The position numbers were made by a program, and so were the translations under genes. DNA of 64,000 nt from Skermanella sp. TT6. Lineage in GTDB: Bacteria; Pseudomonadota; Alphaproteobacteria; Azospirillales; Azospirillaceae. Below, in pieces: positions 46,090 through 54,491 of the stretch. The notes beneath the pieces are model-generated. The model searched no databases. It was not told where the DNA came from and worked only from the letters and a program-made list of their open reading frames with translations. The stretch spans positions 701,501 to 765,500 of the forward strand of contig NZ_CP067420.1 of NCBI RefSeq assembly GCF_016653635.2, in the 5' to 3' direction. Position 1 is the first letter of the stretch. Each line of letters begins with the position of its first letter.

Positions 46090-46321
46090 CCACGGCTGTC
46101 CGGCACGGCGATTGCTCATCAACCCCAAGCTGATGCTCGGGACACTTCATCTTCCCTTCATCATCATGCCCGGACTTGATCCGGGCATCTCCAGCCACGG
46201 AGCCCCGGTGAGACCTGTGAGACGATGGCCGGATCAAGTCCGGCCAGGATGAAAAAGGGGTGGTTCTGCCTTGAGTTCAGGCTTGTGAGCAGTACGCAAC
46301 AAATGTGCCGGACAGCCGTGG
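46090..46321. mobile_element. MITE-like element, 232 bp, 17-bp perfect terminal inverted repeats
   Basis: Ends CCACGGCTGTCCGGCAC (46090-46106) and GTGCCGGACAGCCGTGG (46305-46321) are exact reverse complements. The interior carries a hairpin ATGCCCGGA-CTTGA-TCCGGGCAT (46166-46188) and no gene. Its two ends match those of the larger copy at 3758-4229. No clear target-site duplication was seen. A full-length transposase is not in the window. Confidence 0.65.
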
Positions 46322-46342
46322 ACCGCACCGGCGCATACCCCG

Positions 46343-47401
46343 TCACCGGCGCGCCTCTGCGTCCCCATGCCCGGCGGCGGCGCCGATTTCCCCGTCTCCC
46401 CAGTCCGAGACGATCGCCAGGACCGAGTCGTGATGGGCCTTCCCCGACTTGGCACCCTTCGCCGCCAGCTCGCGCACCGCGGGATCGCGTCCGTGGATCG
46501 ACGCATGCTCGTAGCGATAGAACCATTCGTAATGATGGATCACCTGCGACATGATGTATTCCCGGTCGAACGCCGGGCCGGACAGCCCCTCCAGCCGATC
46601 GCGCGTCCGCCGCTGGACCGGCCCGACCGTCTCCAGCGGCGCCACGCCGTTGGCGCCGGCAGCCTGCCGGAACTGCTCGCCCGAGCGGCCATGTTCCTCG
46701 ACCATGCGGCGCGCGAACGCGCGGACCGGTTCCGTCACGGCTTTATCCGCCGCCATTTCGCCCAGGCGCACCTGCGACAGTTCGACGTTCATGGCATAGA
46801 CCAGGAACATCCGGTCCTCCGGCCCGAGCCCGTCCGGCAGGCCGCCCCGCAGTTCCTCGGCGAGCCGCCCGGCCTGCTCCCGGAAAGCCTCGTTGGCATC
46901 GACCTCCCCGGCGGCCGCGTTCCGCACCGCGGGATCGGTGCCGTGCCGCGCCTCCCTCCGGTAGATCCAGCCCGCGGTATAGAGGGCCGGTTCCTGAATG
47001 CCCACATAGACGGCGTCGAAAGCGGCGCCGTCCAGGTTGCGAAGCCAGTCGATCGACCGTTGCGTGACCGGATCGACCTCCCGCACGGGCTCGACCCCGT
47101 TGCTTCCGGCAAGGCCGGCCAGCTCTTCCCCGGTCTCCGAATGATGGGCGAGGATCCGGCGGGCAAGGTCGCGCACCCGCTCGTCCCGCGCATGTTCCGC
47201 GGCGAGCGTGCCGATCGCGATCTGGCCGGCGCTGGTGGACGTCGCCGATAGAAGATAGTTCACTTCCTCCGCATGGGGCTCCGCCGCCCGCGGGGACGTC
47301 TGCGCCTGGGCCGCGCCGGCCAAGGCCGCCTGGGCGACCGATGCGAGGAGGGCGATGCCGCGGATCGTGGACCCGATCGTTGCTGGTCTGGCTCGGTGCA
47401 T
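46343..47401 (-). CDS. Secreted protein with two DUF4142 domains
   Basis: A 352-aa protein. A signal peptide (ATIGSTIRGIALLASVAQAALAGAAQA) is followed by two DUF4142 four-helix units. The first is about 43-185 (EVNYLLSATSTSAGQIAIGTLAAEHARDERVRDLARRILAHHSETGEEL). The second is about 205-335 (DRMFLVYAMNVELSQVRLGEMAADKAVTEPVRAFARRMVEEHGRSGEQF). The family resembles ferritin-like helical bundles (PF13628) and often appears in stress-related periplasmic proteins. ATG 47401 is preceded by GGAGAG. Tandem duplication is visible from the repeated helix motif. Function is unknown. Confidence 0.8.
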   Translation of the reverse strand: MHRARPATIGSTIRGIALLASVAQAALAGAAQAQTSPRAAEPHAEEVNYLLSATSTSAGQIAIGTLAAEHARDERVRDLARRILAHHSETGEELAGLAGSNGVEPVREVDPVTQRSIDWLRNLDGAAFDAVYVGIQEPALYTAGWIYRREARHGTDPAVRNAAAGEVDANEAFREQAGRLAEELRGGLPDGLGPEDRMFLVYAMNVELSQVRLGEMAADKAVTEPVRAFARRMVEEHGRSGEQFRQAAGANGVAPLETVGPVQRRTRDRLEGLSGPAFDREYIMSQVIHHYEWFYRYEHASIHGRDPAVRELAAKGAKSGKAHHDSVLAIVSDWGDGEIGAAAGHGDAEARR

Positions 47402-47490
47402 CTTTCTCTCCGGTATAAGGTTCGTGCCCTGACCAGAGATGACCACCGAACGGCGCGGAAGTTCCAATCCGCGCAAGCCCCGGTCGGCTC

Positions 47491-47580
47491 CGCAGCGAGT
47501 ATCTCCTGCGCGATCCGCCGGTCACCCGTCCCGGCCGGGTCTGGGCCACGGACCTGACCCACGTTCCCACGGCGCGAGGA
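47491..47580 (+). pseudogene. Remnant of an IS3-type transposase (integrase core)
   Basis: Thirty codons read RSEYLLRDPPVTRPGRVWATDLTHVPTARG. This matches the YLLRxLxVxRPNQVWATDITYVP segment before and at the first catalytic Asp of IS3-family OrfB integrase cores (DDE). The frame then loses similarity and no inverted repeats or second ORF are found. It lies in the 395-bp gap between the DUF4142 gene and the GNAT-like gene, which holds no other gene. Confidence 0.7.
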
Positions 47581-47796
47581 TCACCGTCGCAAGCCCGACG
47601 GCACCCTGTTCACCATCGTCGCCAAGCGGTTGGGCATCATGGGGCAGTCGGCATTCGGCGGACTTCGCCGACCACTGGCAGCGCGCCGAAACGGCTGATA
47701 GTATCGCGACCTCCGATCGCTTAAAGCTTCCCATCGGCAACTGTTCCCTGATCCCCTGCAGGCTCCCGAGATATTAAGAGCCAAGAAAGAACACTG

Positions 47797-48363
47797 ATGA
47801 TTGGGAGCATGCTCGGCCTGCTGAGATCGGAAACAGCCCGATACAGGCATTATTATGAGGAAAGACGAGAAGAGGCGCATCAGTATATCTTAACGCAATT
47901 GACGCCGGTGATCGGTGAGTCCCTGACAGACATTACGGATATCAATTCAAAAGCTCTCGAATGCTGGGAGAAGCAGTGGCTACCTTTCATCCCATCAGGG
48001 AGATCATGGTCGGATTGGAATTGGCGCGACGATGTCGCTGGATGGAAGAGGCATATTGATCGATTCGAAGTCGCGATCTGGAGCGGAAGACAGCTTTGTG
48101 GATTGGCTCTCGGAAAGCCTTCGCAAGCGAGAAACAACCTTTCGGTCTACCTGTTGCAGGGCAGTCCGGTTGAAAATCACCCTCTCAAGGGCAAAGTATT
48201 GGCTATCGTAATCGACGCCGCAGGCGCCTATGGAACTGCTCTGGGCTGCCGGGAGTTAAGGCTCGTGAAACCGCTGAGCGGTATGGTAGGTAAGTATCAG
48301 GATCTGGGTTTCAGGCTTGTAAAGGAACACAGATCCGCGCCATATTGCGTTCGTTCGTTATGA
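47797..48363 (+). CDS. GNAT-like protein of low GC, unknown role
   Basis: A 188-aa protein with base composition clearly below that of its neighbours, suggesting transfer. No exact family is recognised. The second half (SGRQLCGLALGKPSQARNN ... GKVLAIVIDAAGAYGTALGCRELRLVKPLSGMVGKYQDLGFRLV) has the strand-loop-helix order of a GNAT acetyltransferase, including a final YxxLGF-like turn. The N-terminal 60 residues are helical and charged. It is followed 11 bases later by a 72-aa gene with a strong ribosome site. Toxin, effector or metabolic acetyltransferase are all possible. Confidence 0.6.
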   Translation: MIGSMLGLLRSETARYRHYYEERREEAHQYILTQLTPVIGESLTDITDINSKALECWEKQWLPFIPSGRSWSDWNWRDDVAGWKRHIDRFEVAIWSGRQLCGLALGKPSQARNNLSVYLLQGSPVENHPLKGKVLAIVIDAAGAYGTALGCRELRLVKPLSGMVGKYQDLGFRLVKEHRSAPYCVRSL

Positions 48364-48374
48364 GGGAGGTCGCC

Positions 48375-48593
48375 ATGTCGGTTGCCCAGCATTTGCGTCC
48401 TACCGGCTTTGGCAGACCTATTGAAAAGCCGGTGTCTGCCGAGCGCCAGGATGGACTGGATGCCGATACCGCCCGGCAGCGGCTGCATGGCTATAAGAGC
48501 CTGCTGTCCACGCTCAGCACTGAGCAACGTAAACGTGTTTTGGCGGACGTTGGTCCAGAGGTTGCCGGAATTCCGGGATCTTACGAAAAATAG
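48375..48593 (+). CDS. Small helical protein paired with the GNAT-like gene
   Basis: A 72-aa protein (MSVAQHLRPTGFGRPIEKPV ... LSTLSTEQRKRVLADVGPEVAGIPGSYEK). GAGGGAGG lies just before ATG 48375, and the upstream gene ends 11 bases before, so the two are almost surely an operon. No RHH or other DNA-binding motif is seen. Its size and place would suit an antitoxin, immunity or partner protein for the upstream protein, but this is speculation from context. Confidence 0.55.
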   Translation: MSVAQHLRPTGFGRPIEKPVSAERQDGLDADTARQRLHGYKSLLSTLSTEQRKRVLADVGPEVAGIPGSYEK

Positions 48594-49083
48594 ACCCGGC
48601 AACAGATCAGCCCCGCTTCGGCGGAACTTCTCCATTTGATCCAGGCGCGGTCCGGCACTTCCCATGACGATAAGTGCCATACCGTTACAAGTGGCCGCTT
48701 GAAAAACCATGGATGGGCGATGCTTCCGAGCATGAGTGCGCCCATGGCGAGGTATGCCATGCCGCCCGCGACAGTCGCGCGAATTCGGATCAGATTTCGC
48801 GCGCCATCATATCCCATGCATGGCGGCCGAGCCGAAGGGTGAGGACTCCAAGGTCCGGCCTGACCATGGATGCCATTTGCTGAAGGTCACACATCCATGG
48901 CTAACCGACCACCCAGCACAAACGGAGTGCTTGCACTCCGGTCACTGTTGCCCCCGCCCGCCGACCAGCCGCGCGGGGGTAGCATCATGTCCATGTCTGG
49001 AAGATACGAGGCCCGGTTCGACACCGGGATGGGGATATGCGGGTTTTCAATGCCGACGGCACGCCGCTGATCGGCTCCGACGA

Positions 49084-49171
49084 GGGATACCGGGGGTCAG
49101 ACCACCATTTCCCCTGAAAGTTGGTATTCTGGAAATCTCGTGGGAAATGGTGGTCTGACCCCCGGTATCCC
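49084..49171. repeat. Long inverted repeat, 30-bp perfect arms
   Basis: Arms 49084-49113 and 49142-49171 are exact reverse complements with a 28-base loop. They share the GGTCAGACCACCATTT core with 27177-27262 but differ in several arm positions compensated on both sides, so the pairing itself appears conserved. Confidence 0.9.
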
Positions 49172-49198
49172 GGCGCCTGGAAAAAGAAAACATTCCTC

Positions 49199-49277
49199 GT
49201 AGGTCGGATGGAGCGAAGCGGCACCCGGCAAAGCAGGCGGGTTGCTGTCGGGTGCCGCTTCGCTCTACCCGACCTAC
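49199..49277. repeat. GTAGGTCGG inverted repeat
   Basis: Arms 49199-49227 and 49249-49277 are nearly perfect complements (core GAGCGAAGCGGCACCCG). One arm alone occurs at 27288-27317. GTAGGTCGG-type units are common REP-like repeats in proteobacteria. Confidence 0.85.
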
Positions 49278-49512
49278 GGTCTTATCCTTGCCAAGCAATT
49301 TATGGTTTTAACGACCGTGGATATCAATCCCCGAGCGTTGCAAAAGCTGTCGCCATATCCGTGCCCATCCGACCTTATCCGTGTCCATCCGTGGAAAATA
49401 TAAGCTCGGATACGCCGACTTCCCACCCGGCCACAACCATCATCAGGATTGATTTCCTGGCGAGCGTAAGGATAATATACCCAACCCTAACCCCGCCCCG
49501 AAAGCCGCGACC

Positions 49513-50298
49513 ATGAGCCAGACCACTCCCGCCGCCGCCCCGGCCTCCGCATACTCCCCCCTCCCGCATCGGCAGGAAGCCTTCGCCCGCCATGTGGCAT
49601 CCGGCCGAAGCTTCAGCCAAGCGGCCCGGCTCTCCGGCTATGCGTGGAACAGCGCGCGCCAGACCGGCTCGCGCCTGATGCGGGACCCCGGCATCGCCGC
49701 CCGCGTGGTCGAGCTCACCGCCATCGAGGATACCCGCCGCCATGCCGAGCTGGACGAGCTGGTCGCGGCGGCCAAGCGGGTGCTGCTCGACGCCATGGAA
49801 AAGCAGCAGCATTTCGCGGCGCTCCGCGCGATCGACCAGATCGCCCGCCTGCGCAGCCTGGACGGCCCGCAGGCCGACGCCCGCCGCGCCGCCTTCGACG
49901 ACGATCCCGACGACGCGGAAGAGGCCGGCGGCCCCGTCAGCAGCATCGCCGACCCCGACGCCTTGTTCGAGCCGCCGATGCCTCCCGCCGTCGCGGCCCC
50001 GGTCGAACCCGCGCCCGAGGACCCGGAAAAGGCGCACGCCAAGGCCGTCAAGCTGCAGAACCGGCGCTACAGCAAATGCTACGACCTGGTCATGTCCAGG
50101 CATCCCGACATCAAGGCGAGGCTCCGCGAAGCCCAGGACGTGTCGCTCTACTTCGACTCGGAATACCGCCTGCTGCCGCCCGAACTCTGGCCCGCCGGCA
50201 AGTCCCCGGCCGTGCCATCCGTACCGGCCGTTTCGCCCGCGCCGAAGATGACGAATGTTGACGGAAGCGGCCATGCCCCGGGGGGCCGCGCGGCCTGA
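49513..50298 (+). CDS. Terminase-small-subunit-like DNA-binding protein
   Basis: A 261-aa protein. Residues about 14-60 (LPHRQEAFARHVASGRSFSQAARLSGYAWNSARQTGSRLMRDPGIAARVVEL) have the HTH pattern of phage terminase small subunits (Terminase_2): a 'xxFxxxYxxxxxAxxAAxxAGY' helix followed by a turn and a 'xxLLxxPxVxxRI' helix. The next region (70-110) is coiled-coil and the C-terminal half is Pro/Ala-rich. No terminase large subunit or other phage gene is nearby, so it is either a lone domesticated gene or a different HTH protein. The start lacks a clear Shine-Dalgarno. Confidence 0.55.
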   Translation: MSQTTPAAAPASAYSPLPHRQEAFARHVASGRSFSQAARLSGYAWNSARQTGSRLMRDPGIAARVVELTAIEDTRRHAELDELVAAAKRVLLDAMEKQQHFAALRAIDQIARLRSLDGPQADARRAAFDDDPDDAEEAGGPVSSIADPDALFEPPMPPAVAAPVEPAPEDPEKAHAKAVKLQNRRYSKCYDLVMSRHPDIKARLREAQDVSLYFDSEYRLLPPELWPAGKSPAVPSVPAVSPAPKMTNVDGSGHAPGGRAA

Positions 50299-50340
50299 TC
50301 CCCCGGCGCCGGCCCCCTTGCCAGGCCCCTCGCGACCCCC

Positions 50341-50829
50341 TCAGTGGTGCGCCGTTCCCGACGCCCCCAGGGCCTCCACCACGTACTCGACCTCGACCGT
50401 GCCGGCCTTCTCGAAGGTCAGGGTGCCGGCGAAGCTCTCGCCCTGCTTCAGGGGCTGTTTCAGGTCCATGAACATCAGGTGATAGCTCCCGGGCTTGAAC
50501 TCGACCTTGCCCCCGGCCGGCACGGCGACGCCGTCGGGCAGGTGGCGCATGGTCATGATGCTGTCCTTCATCGCCATCTCGTGGATCTCGGTCCGGCCGG
50601 CGATCTCCGCGGTGGCGGAAACCAGGCGGTCCGGTTCGGAGCCGGTGTTGACGATGGCAAGGTAGCCCCCGGCCACCCGGGCGCCGCCGGGTGTGGCGCG
50701 GGACCACGGATGGTCGATCTCCAGGGCGCCCGCCTTGGTGCCGTGGGCGAAGGCCGGGATCGCGGAAGGGCCGGCGGATGAAAACAGGACGGCGACCGCC
50801 AGCGCGGCGGCGCGGAAAGACTTGGACAT
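50341..50829 (-). CDS. Periplasmic copper chaperone PCu(A)C
   Basis: A 162-aa protein with a signal peptide ([20 protein letters not shown]). The PCu(A)C copper site follows the H(M)X10MX21HXM rule: [18 protein letters not shown], then the late [12 protein letters not shown]. PCu(A)C delivers Cu(I) to the CuA centre of cytochrome oxidase or buffers copper in the periplasm. GGAG precedes ATG 50829. It follows the DUF2946 gene (gap 46 bases, same strand), so the two probably form a copper operon. Confidence 0.92.
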   Translation of the reverse strand: MSKSFRAAALAVAVLFSSAGPSAIPAFAHGTKAGALEIDHPWSRATPGGARVAGGYLAIVNTGSEPDRLVSATAEIAGRTEIHEMAMKDSIMTMRHLPDGVAVPAGGKVEFKPGSYHLMFMDLKQPLKQGESFAGTLTFEKAGTVEVEYVVEALGASGTAHH

Positions 50830-50875
50830 GCGGATACTCCAGACGGAAGGGAACGGGTTTCGGTCGTTCGGTCGT

Positions 50876-51271
50876 TCAGCCGACCGCCGGCGGCGCCCGC
50901 GTCCTGCGTGGAGTCTGGTCGAGCGGAAGCAGGACGGGACCGGCCGCCGGAACCGCCGAAGCCGCGCCGCGCGCCGGGACCGGGGCGGCGACCGCGACAT
51001 CTCCCGGCGGCGGAGCGGTGCCCCCGCCGAACATCGCGCAGCCGGCCAGGCAGCAGTCCGGCAGATGCGGCCTGCCATCCTGTCCACCGTCGGGATCGGA
51101 AGCGGCACCTCCCGTACACAGCGAGTCGCCATAGATCCGCTCGGGGGAGGCCGCCGCGGCGCCGATCGCCATGCCGGACAGCAGCATCTGGACGGCAAGC
51201 AGGTATGCCGCGCCCAGCGCCACCCAGAAACCCGAAGCCCGCCCCTGGGCCTGTCGCCGCGATCCCGCCAT
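50876..51271 (-). CDS. DUF2946-type cysteine-rich membrane-anchored protein
   Basis: A 131-aa protein. One N-terminal TM or signal segment ([23 protein letters not shown]) precedes a short periplasmic region with DSLCTGG, then [19 protein letters not shown] His with spaced cysteines in this arrangement is the DUF2946 pattern and could bind metal. The C-terminus is Pro/Ala-rich. It is preceded by GAAGGA. Its partner downstream is the copper chaperone, so copper uptake or handling is the likely context; the mechanism is unknown. Confidence 0.72.
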   Translation of the reverse strand: MAGSRRQAQGRASGFWVALGAAYLLAVQMLLSGMAIGAAAASPERIYGDSLCTGGAASDPDGGQDGRPHLPDCCLAGCAMFGGGTAPPPGDVAVAAPVPARGAASAVPAAGPVLLPLDQTPRRTRAPPAVG

Positions 51272-51416
51272 CCCGTCCTTCCCGTGCCGGCCCGCGCACT
51301 ATCATGCTTTCCACGCTCCGGCAACCTGCTTAAACTCCGGGCAGCCGGTGCCCGGCCGGAAGGCAGCGGCGGGCGGCGGGACAGCGCGCGGGACGGAAGC
51401 GACGGGGCCGCCGGCA

Positions 51417-51431
51417 TGGCACCAACCTTGC
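51417..51431 (+). promoter_or_regulatory. Sigma-54 promoter (-24/-12)
   Basis: TGGCACCAACCTTGC has the invariant GG and GC with exactly ten bases between, as in the TGGCAC-N5-TTGC consensus. The start of transcription would be near 51443, giving a leader of about 25 bases that includes the ACAGGGAG ribosome site of the M20 hydrolase. An activator site (e.g. NtrC) was not identified. Confidence 0.7.
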
Positions 51432-51467
51432 GTCCAAGAACGATAAGCACGCCTTACAGGGAGCATC

Positions 51468-52739
51468 ATGCACAACCTTCAGATCAACGCCCAGCGGCTG
51501 TGGGACAGCATCATGGAGACGGCGAAGATCGGCGGCACGGCCAAGGGCGGCATCTGCCGGCTGACGCTGACCGACCTGGACCGCCAGGTGCGGGACTGGT
51601 TCGTCGCCGCCTGCGAGGAGGCCGGCTGCACCGTCACCGTGGACGAGATGGGCAACATCTTCGCGCGCCGCCCGGGCAAGGACAATTCGCTGCCGCCCAT
51701 CGCCATGGGCAGCCACCTCGACACCCAGCCGACCGGCGGCAAGTTCGACGGCGTCCTGGGCGTCCTGTCCGGGCTGGAAGTCCTGCGCACGCTGAAGGAC
51801 ACGGGGTACGAGACCAACGCCCCGGTCGAGGTGATCAACTGGACCAACGAGGAAGGCTCCCGCTTCGCGCCCGCCATGCTGGCCTCCGGCGTCTTCGCCG
51901 GGGTCTTCACCCGCGACTACGCCGACGGCCGCAAGGACCGCGAGGGCAAGACCTTCGGGGAGGAACTGGACCGCATCGGCTACCGGGGCACCGAGAAATG
52001 CGGCGACCGCAAGTTGGGCGCCTTCTTCGAGATCCATATCGAGCAGGGCCCCATCCTGGAGGACGAGGATAAGGTGATCGGCGTCGTCACCGGCGTCCAG
52101 GGCATGCGCTGGTACGAGGTGACCGTCACCGGGTTCGAGAGCCACGCCGGCACTACGCCGATGCACCTGCGCCGCGACGCCCTGGTCGGTGCCGCCCGGA
52201 TGGTCGAGGCCGTCAACAAGGTGGCGCTCGCCCACCCGCCGCTGGCGGTCTCCACCGTCGGGCTGATGGAGGTCAGGCCCAACAGCCGCAACATCCTGCC
52301 GGGCGAGGTCTTCTTCTCCGTCGACCTGCGCCACCCCGAGGACGAGGTCGTCGCCGCGATGGAGATCGAGGTCCGCGAGGCGATCGGCCGGATCGCGGCG
52401 GAGCTGAAGCTGGAAGCCGCGATCGAGCAGGTCTGGGACTCGCCGGCCGTCAAGTTCGACCCGGCCTGCGTCGGGGCCGTAAGCACCGCCGCGAAGGAGA
52501 ACGGCTACAGCCACCGGGAGATCGTCTCCGGCGCCGGCCATGACGCCGCCTACATGGCCCGCGTGGCGCCGACCGCCATGATCTTCATCCCGTGCGAGAA
52601 GGGTATCAGCCACAACGAGGTCGAGAGCGCCGAGTTCGACCATGTCGCCGCCGGCGCCAACGTGCTTCTGCGCGCGGTGCTGGAATACGACAACCGCGAC
52701 GGCGCCGGCGGCCCGACCCCCGGCACCAAGGCGGCGTGA
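51468..52739 (+). CDS. M20 amidohydrolase: beta-ureidopropionase/N-carbamoyl-amino-acid hydrolase family
   Basis: A 423-aa zinc hydrolase of the HyuC/AllC/PydB group. It has GSHLDTQPTGGKFDGVLGVLSGLEVL (His/Asp ligands), INWTNEEGSRFAPAMLASG (Glu-Glu), FFEIHIEQGPILEDE (His), a Ser-Gly-Ala dimerisation part with FESHAGTTPMHLRRDALV, and GAGHDAAYM (His). Dihydropyrimidinase in this window (60951-62414) and a downstream ABC transporter make beta-ureidopropionase the likeliest activity; allantoate or carbamoyl-amino acid are alternatives. ATG 51468 follows GGGAG. Its TGA overlaps the next ATG. Confidence 0.88.
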   Translation: MHNLQINAQRLWDSIMETAKIGGTAKGGICRLTLTDLDRQVRDWFVAACEEAGCTVTVDEMGNIFARRPGKDNSLPPIAMGSHLDTQPTGGKFDGVLGVLSGLEVLRTLKDTGYETNAPVEVINWTNEEGSRFAPAMLASGVFAGVFTRDYADGRKDREGKTFGEELDRIGYRGTEKCGDRKLGAFFEIHIEQGPILEDEDKVIGVVTGVQGMRWYEVTVTGFESHAGTTPMHLRRDALVGAARMVEAVNKVALAHPPLAVSTVGLMEVRPNSRNILPGEVFFSVDLRHPEDEVVAAMEIEVREAIGRIAAELKLEAAIEQVWDSPAVKFDPACVGAVSTAAKENGYSHREIVSGAGHDAAYMARVAPTAMIFIPCEKGISHNEVESAEFDHVAAGANVLLRAVLEYDNRDGAGGPTPGTKAA

Positions 52740-53584
52740 TGCCTGCCTCCGGGACCGTCGTGGCCGAGAAGGCCGGAGCCGAAGCGCTTCGGGATCCCGC
52801 CAAGGACCGGGCGCCGGTGGTGGAGGCCAGGGACCTGTCCCTGGTCTTCCAGACCGCCGACGCGCCGGTCACCGCGCTGAGCGGGATCGACCTGACGATC
52901 CGGCGGGGCGACTTCGTCTCCCTGATCGGGCCGTCCGGCTGCGGCAAGACCACCCTGATGCGGGCCGTGGCGGATCTGGTCAGGCCGACCTCCGGCACCC
53001 TGCTGGTCAACGGCGGCACGGCGGAGCAGGCAAGGCTGGACCGCGCCTACGGCTACGTCTTCCAGGCGCCGGCGCTCTATCCGTGGCGCTCGATCGAGCG
53101 CAACATCATGCTGCCGCTGGAGATCATGGGCATGCCCCGGGCCGAGCGGAAGGAGCGGGCGGCGCGCTACCTGGACCTGGTCGGGCTGAAAGGTTTCGAG
53201 CGGAAGTTCCCCTGGCAGCTTTCCGGCGGCATGCAGCAGCGGGTGTCGATCGCCCGCGCCCTGAGCTTCGAGCCGGCGCTCCTCCTGATGGACGAGCCGT
53301 TCGGCGCCTTGGACGAGATCACCCGCGACAACCTCAATGTCCACCTGCTGCGGCTGTGGGAGAAGACCGGCATCACCGTGATCTTCGTGACCCACTCGAT
53401 CCCGGAGGCGGTGTTCCTGTCCTCCCGGATCGTCGTCATGTCGCCGCGGCCCGGCCGCATCCTGGAGGTGATCGACGGCGACCTCCCCCGCGACCGCGAC
53501 CTGGACGTACGGGAGACTCCCGAATTCCTGGAGATCGCCCACCGCGTCCGCGTCGCCCTGCGGGCGGGCCACAGCTATGACTGA
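52739..53584 (+). CDS. ABC transporter ATP-binding protein (nitrate/taurine/NMT1 type)
   Basis: A 281-aa ATPase. It has Walker A GPSGCGKTT, Q-loop VFQAPALYPWRS, signature LSGGMQQRVSIARAL, Walker B LLLMDEPFGALD and the switch His in FVTHSIPEA. It belongs to the SsuB/TauB-like family. It starts in the M20 stop (TGATG) and its end overlaps the first permease by 8 bases. Together with two permeases and the binding protein it makes a complete importer, probably for pyrimidine-related or hydantoin-type nitrogen compounds. Confidence 0.94.
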   Translation: MPASGTVVAEKAGAEALRDPAKDRAPVVEARDLSLVFQTADAPVTALSGIDLTIRRGDFVSLIGPSGCGKTTLMRAVADLVRPTSGTLLVNGGTAEQARLDRAYGYVFQAPALYPWRSIERNIMLPLEIMGMPRAERKERAARYLDLVGLKGFERKFPWQLSGGMQQRVSIARALSFEPALLLMDEPFGALDEITRDNLNVHLLRLWEKTGITVIFVTHSIPEAVFLSSRIVVMSPRPGRILEVIDGDLPRDRDLDVRETPEFLEIAHRVRVALRAGHSYD

Positions 53585-54491
53585 CGCCGCCGCTACCGCC
53601 GCCGCGATCCGCCGCGTGCCGGCGCGCGACGGCGCGGCGCTGCCGGTCCTCACCGTGCTGGCGGCCCTGCTGCTGGTCTGGTACGCCGCCTCGGTCTGGC
53701 TGAACGCGCCGCAGGTCCGCGAAAGGCTGGAGCGCGCCTCGCCGGACTGGTCCGTCTCCGACCTCGTCGCCGGCACCTGGGCGATGGACCGGCCGGTGCT
53801 GCCGGCACCCCACCAGATCGCGGTGGAGCTGTACGACTCCGTGGTCGGGCGGCCGGTCACGTCCAAGCGCAGCCTGGCCTTCCATGCCGGGGTGACCCTG
53901 TCGGCGACGCTCGCCGGGTTCGCCCTCGGGCTGGTCCTGGGCGTGGCGCTGGCGGTCGGGATCGTCCATGTCCGGGTGCTCGACCGGTCGCTGATGCCCT
54001 GGATCATCGCGTCCCAGACCATCCCGATCCTCGCCATAGCGCCCATGATCGTCGTGGTGCTGGGCAACCTGGGCTTCACCGGGCTGCTGCCCAAGGCGAT
54101 CATCTCGGCCTATCTCAGCTTCTTCCCCATCGCGATCGGCATGGTCAAGGGGCTGCGCTCGCCCGACCCGATCCAGCTCGACCTGATGCGGACATACAGC
54201 GCCACGCCGGCCCAGACCTTCGCCAAGCTGCGCTGGCCGTCCAGCATGGCGTTCCTGTTCCCCAGCCTCAAGGTCGCCATAGCGCTGGCCCTGGTCGGCG
54301 CCATCGTGGCGGAACTGCCGACCGGCGCCCAGGCGGGGCTCGGCGCGCGGCTGCTGGCGGGCTCCTATTACGGCCAGACGATCCAGATCTGGGCGGCGCT
54401 GTTCATGTCCGCCTTCCTGGCGATGCTGGCGGTCGGCGCCGTCGGACTGGCCGAACGCGGGCTGACGCGGATCAGGGGAGGGCGCCTGTGA
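53577..54491 (+). CDS. ABC transporter permease, subunit 1
   Basis: A 304-aa permease of the SsuC/TauC type with about six TM helices. It has the EAA-like loop LDLMRTYSATPAQTFAKLRWPSSMAFLFPSLKVA for ATPase contact. It starts within the ATPase gene and overlaps the next permease. Its N-terminal periplasmic segment (residues about 40-75) is longer than in TauC. Operon partner of the second permease. Confidence 0.92.
   Translation: MTDAAATAAAIRRVPARDGAALPVLTVLAALLLVWYAASVWLNAPQVRERLERASPDWSVSDLVAGTWAMDRPVLPAPHQIAVELYDSVVGRPVTSKRSLAFHAGVTLSATLAGFALGLVLGVALAVGIVHVRVLDRSLMPWIIASQTIPILAIAPMIVVVLGNLGFTGLLPKAIISAYLSFFPIAIGMVKGLRSPDPIQLDLMRTYSATPAQTFAKLRWPSSMAFLFPSLKVAIALALVGAIVAELPTGAQAGLGARLLAGSYYGQTIQIWAALFMSAFLAMLAVGAVGLAERGLTRIRGGRL

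Larger units (their letters stand above)
48594..49512. other. 919-bp repeat-rich intergenic stretch
   Basis: No convincing gene. A short hydrophobic frame on the minus strand (48581-48817) is probably chance. A CGGAGTG-CTTG-CACTCCG hairpin is at 48923-48940. From 49084 it holds the inverted repeat (49084-49171), a GTAGGTCGG inverted repeat (49199-49277), and an ATCCGTG-type unit (49366-49396). These parts recur in the same order at 27.18-27.38 kb. Confidence 0.6.

Noticed and set aside
48581-48817. A 78-codon minus-strand frame with a hydrophobic stretch (AGGMAYLAMGALMLGS)
   Set aside because: No ribosome site, overlap with the 72-aa gene end, and no family; more likely chance in repeat-derived DNA.
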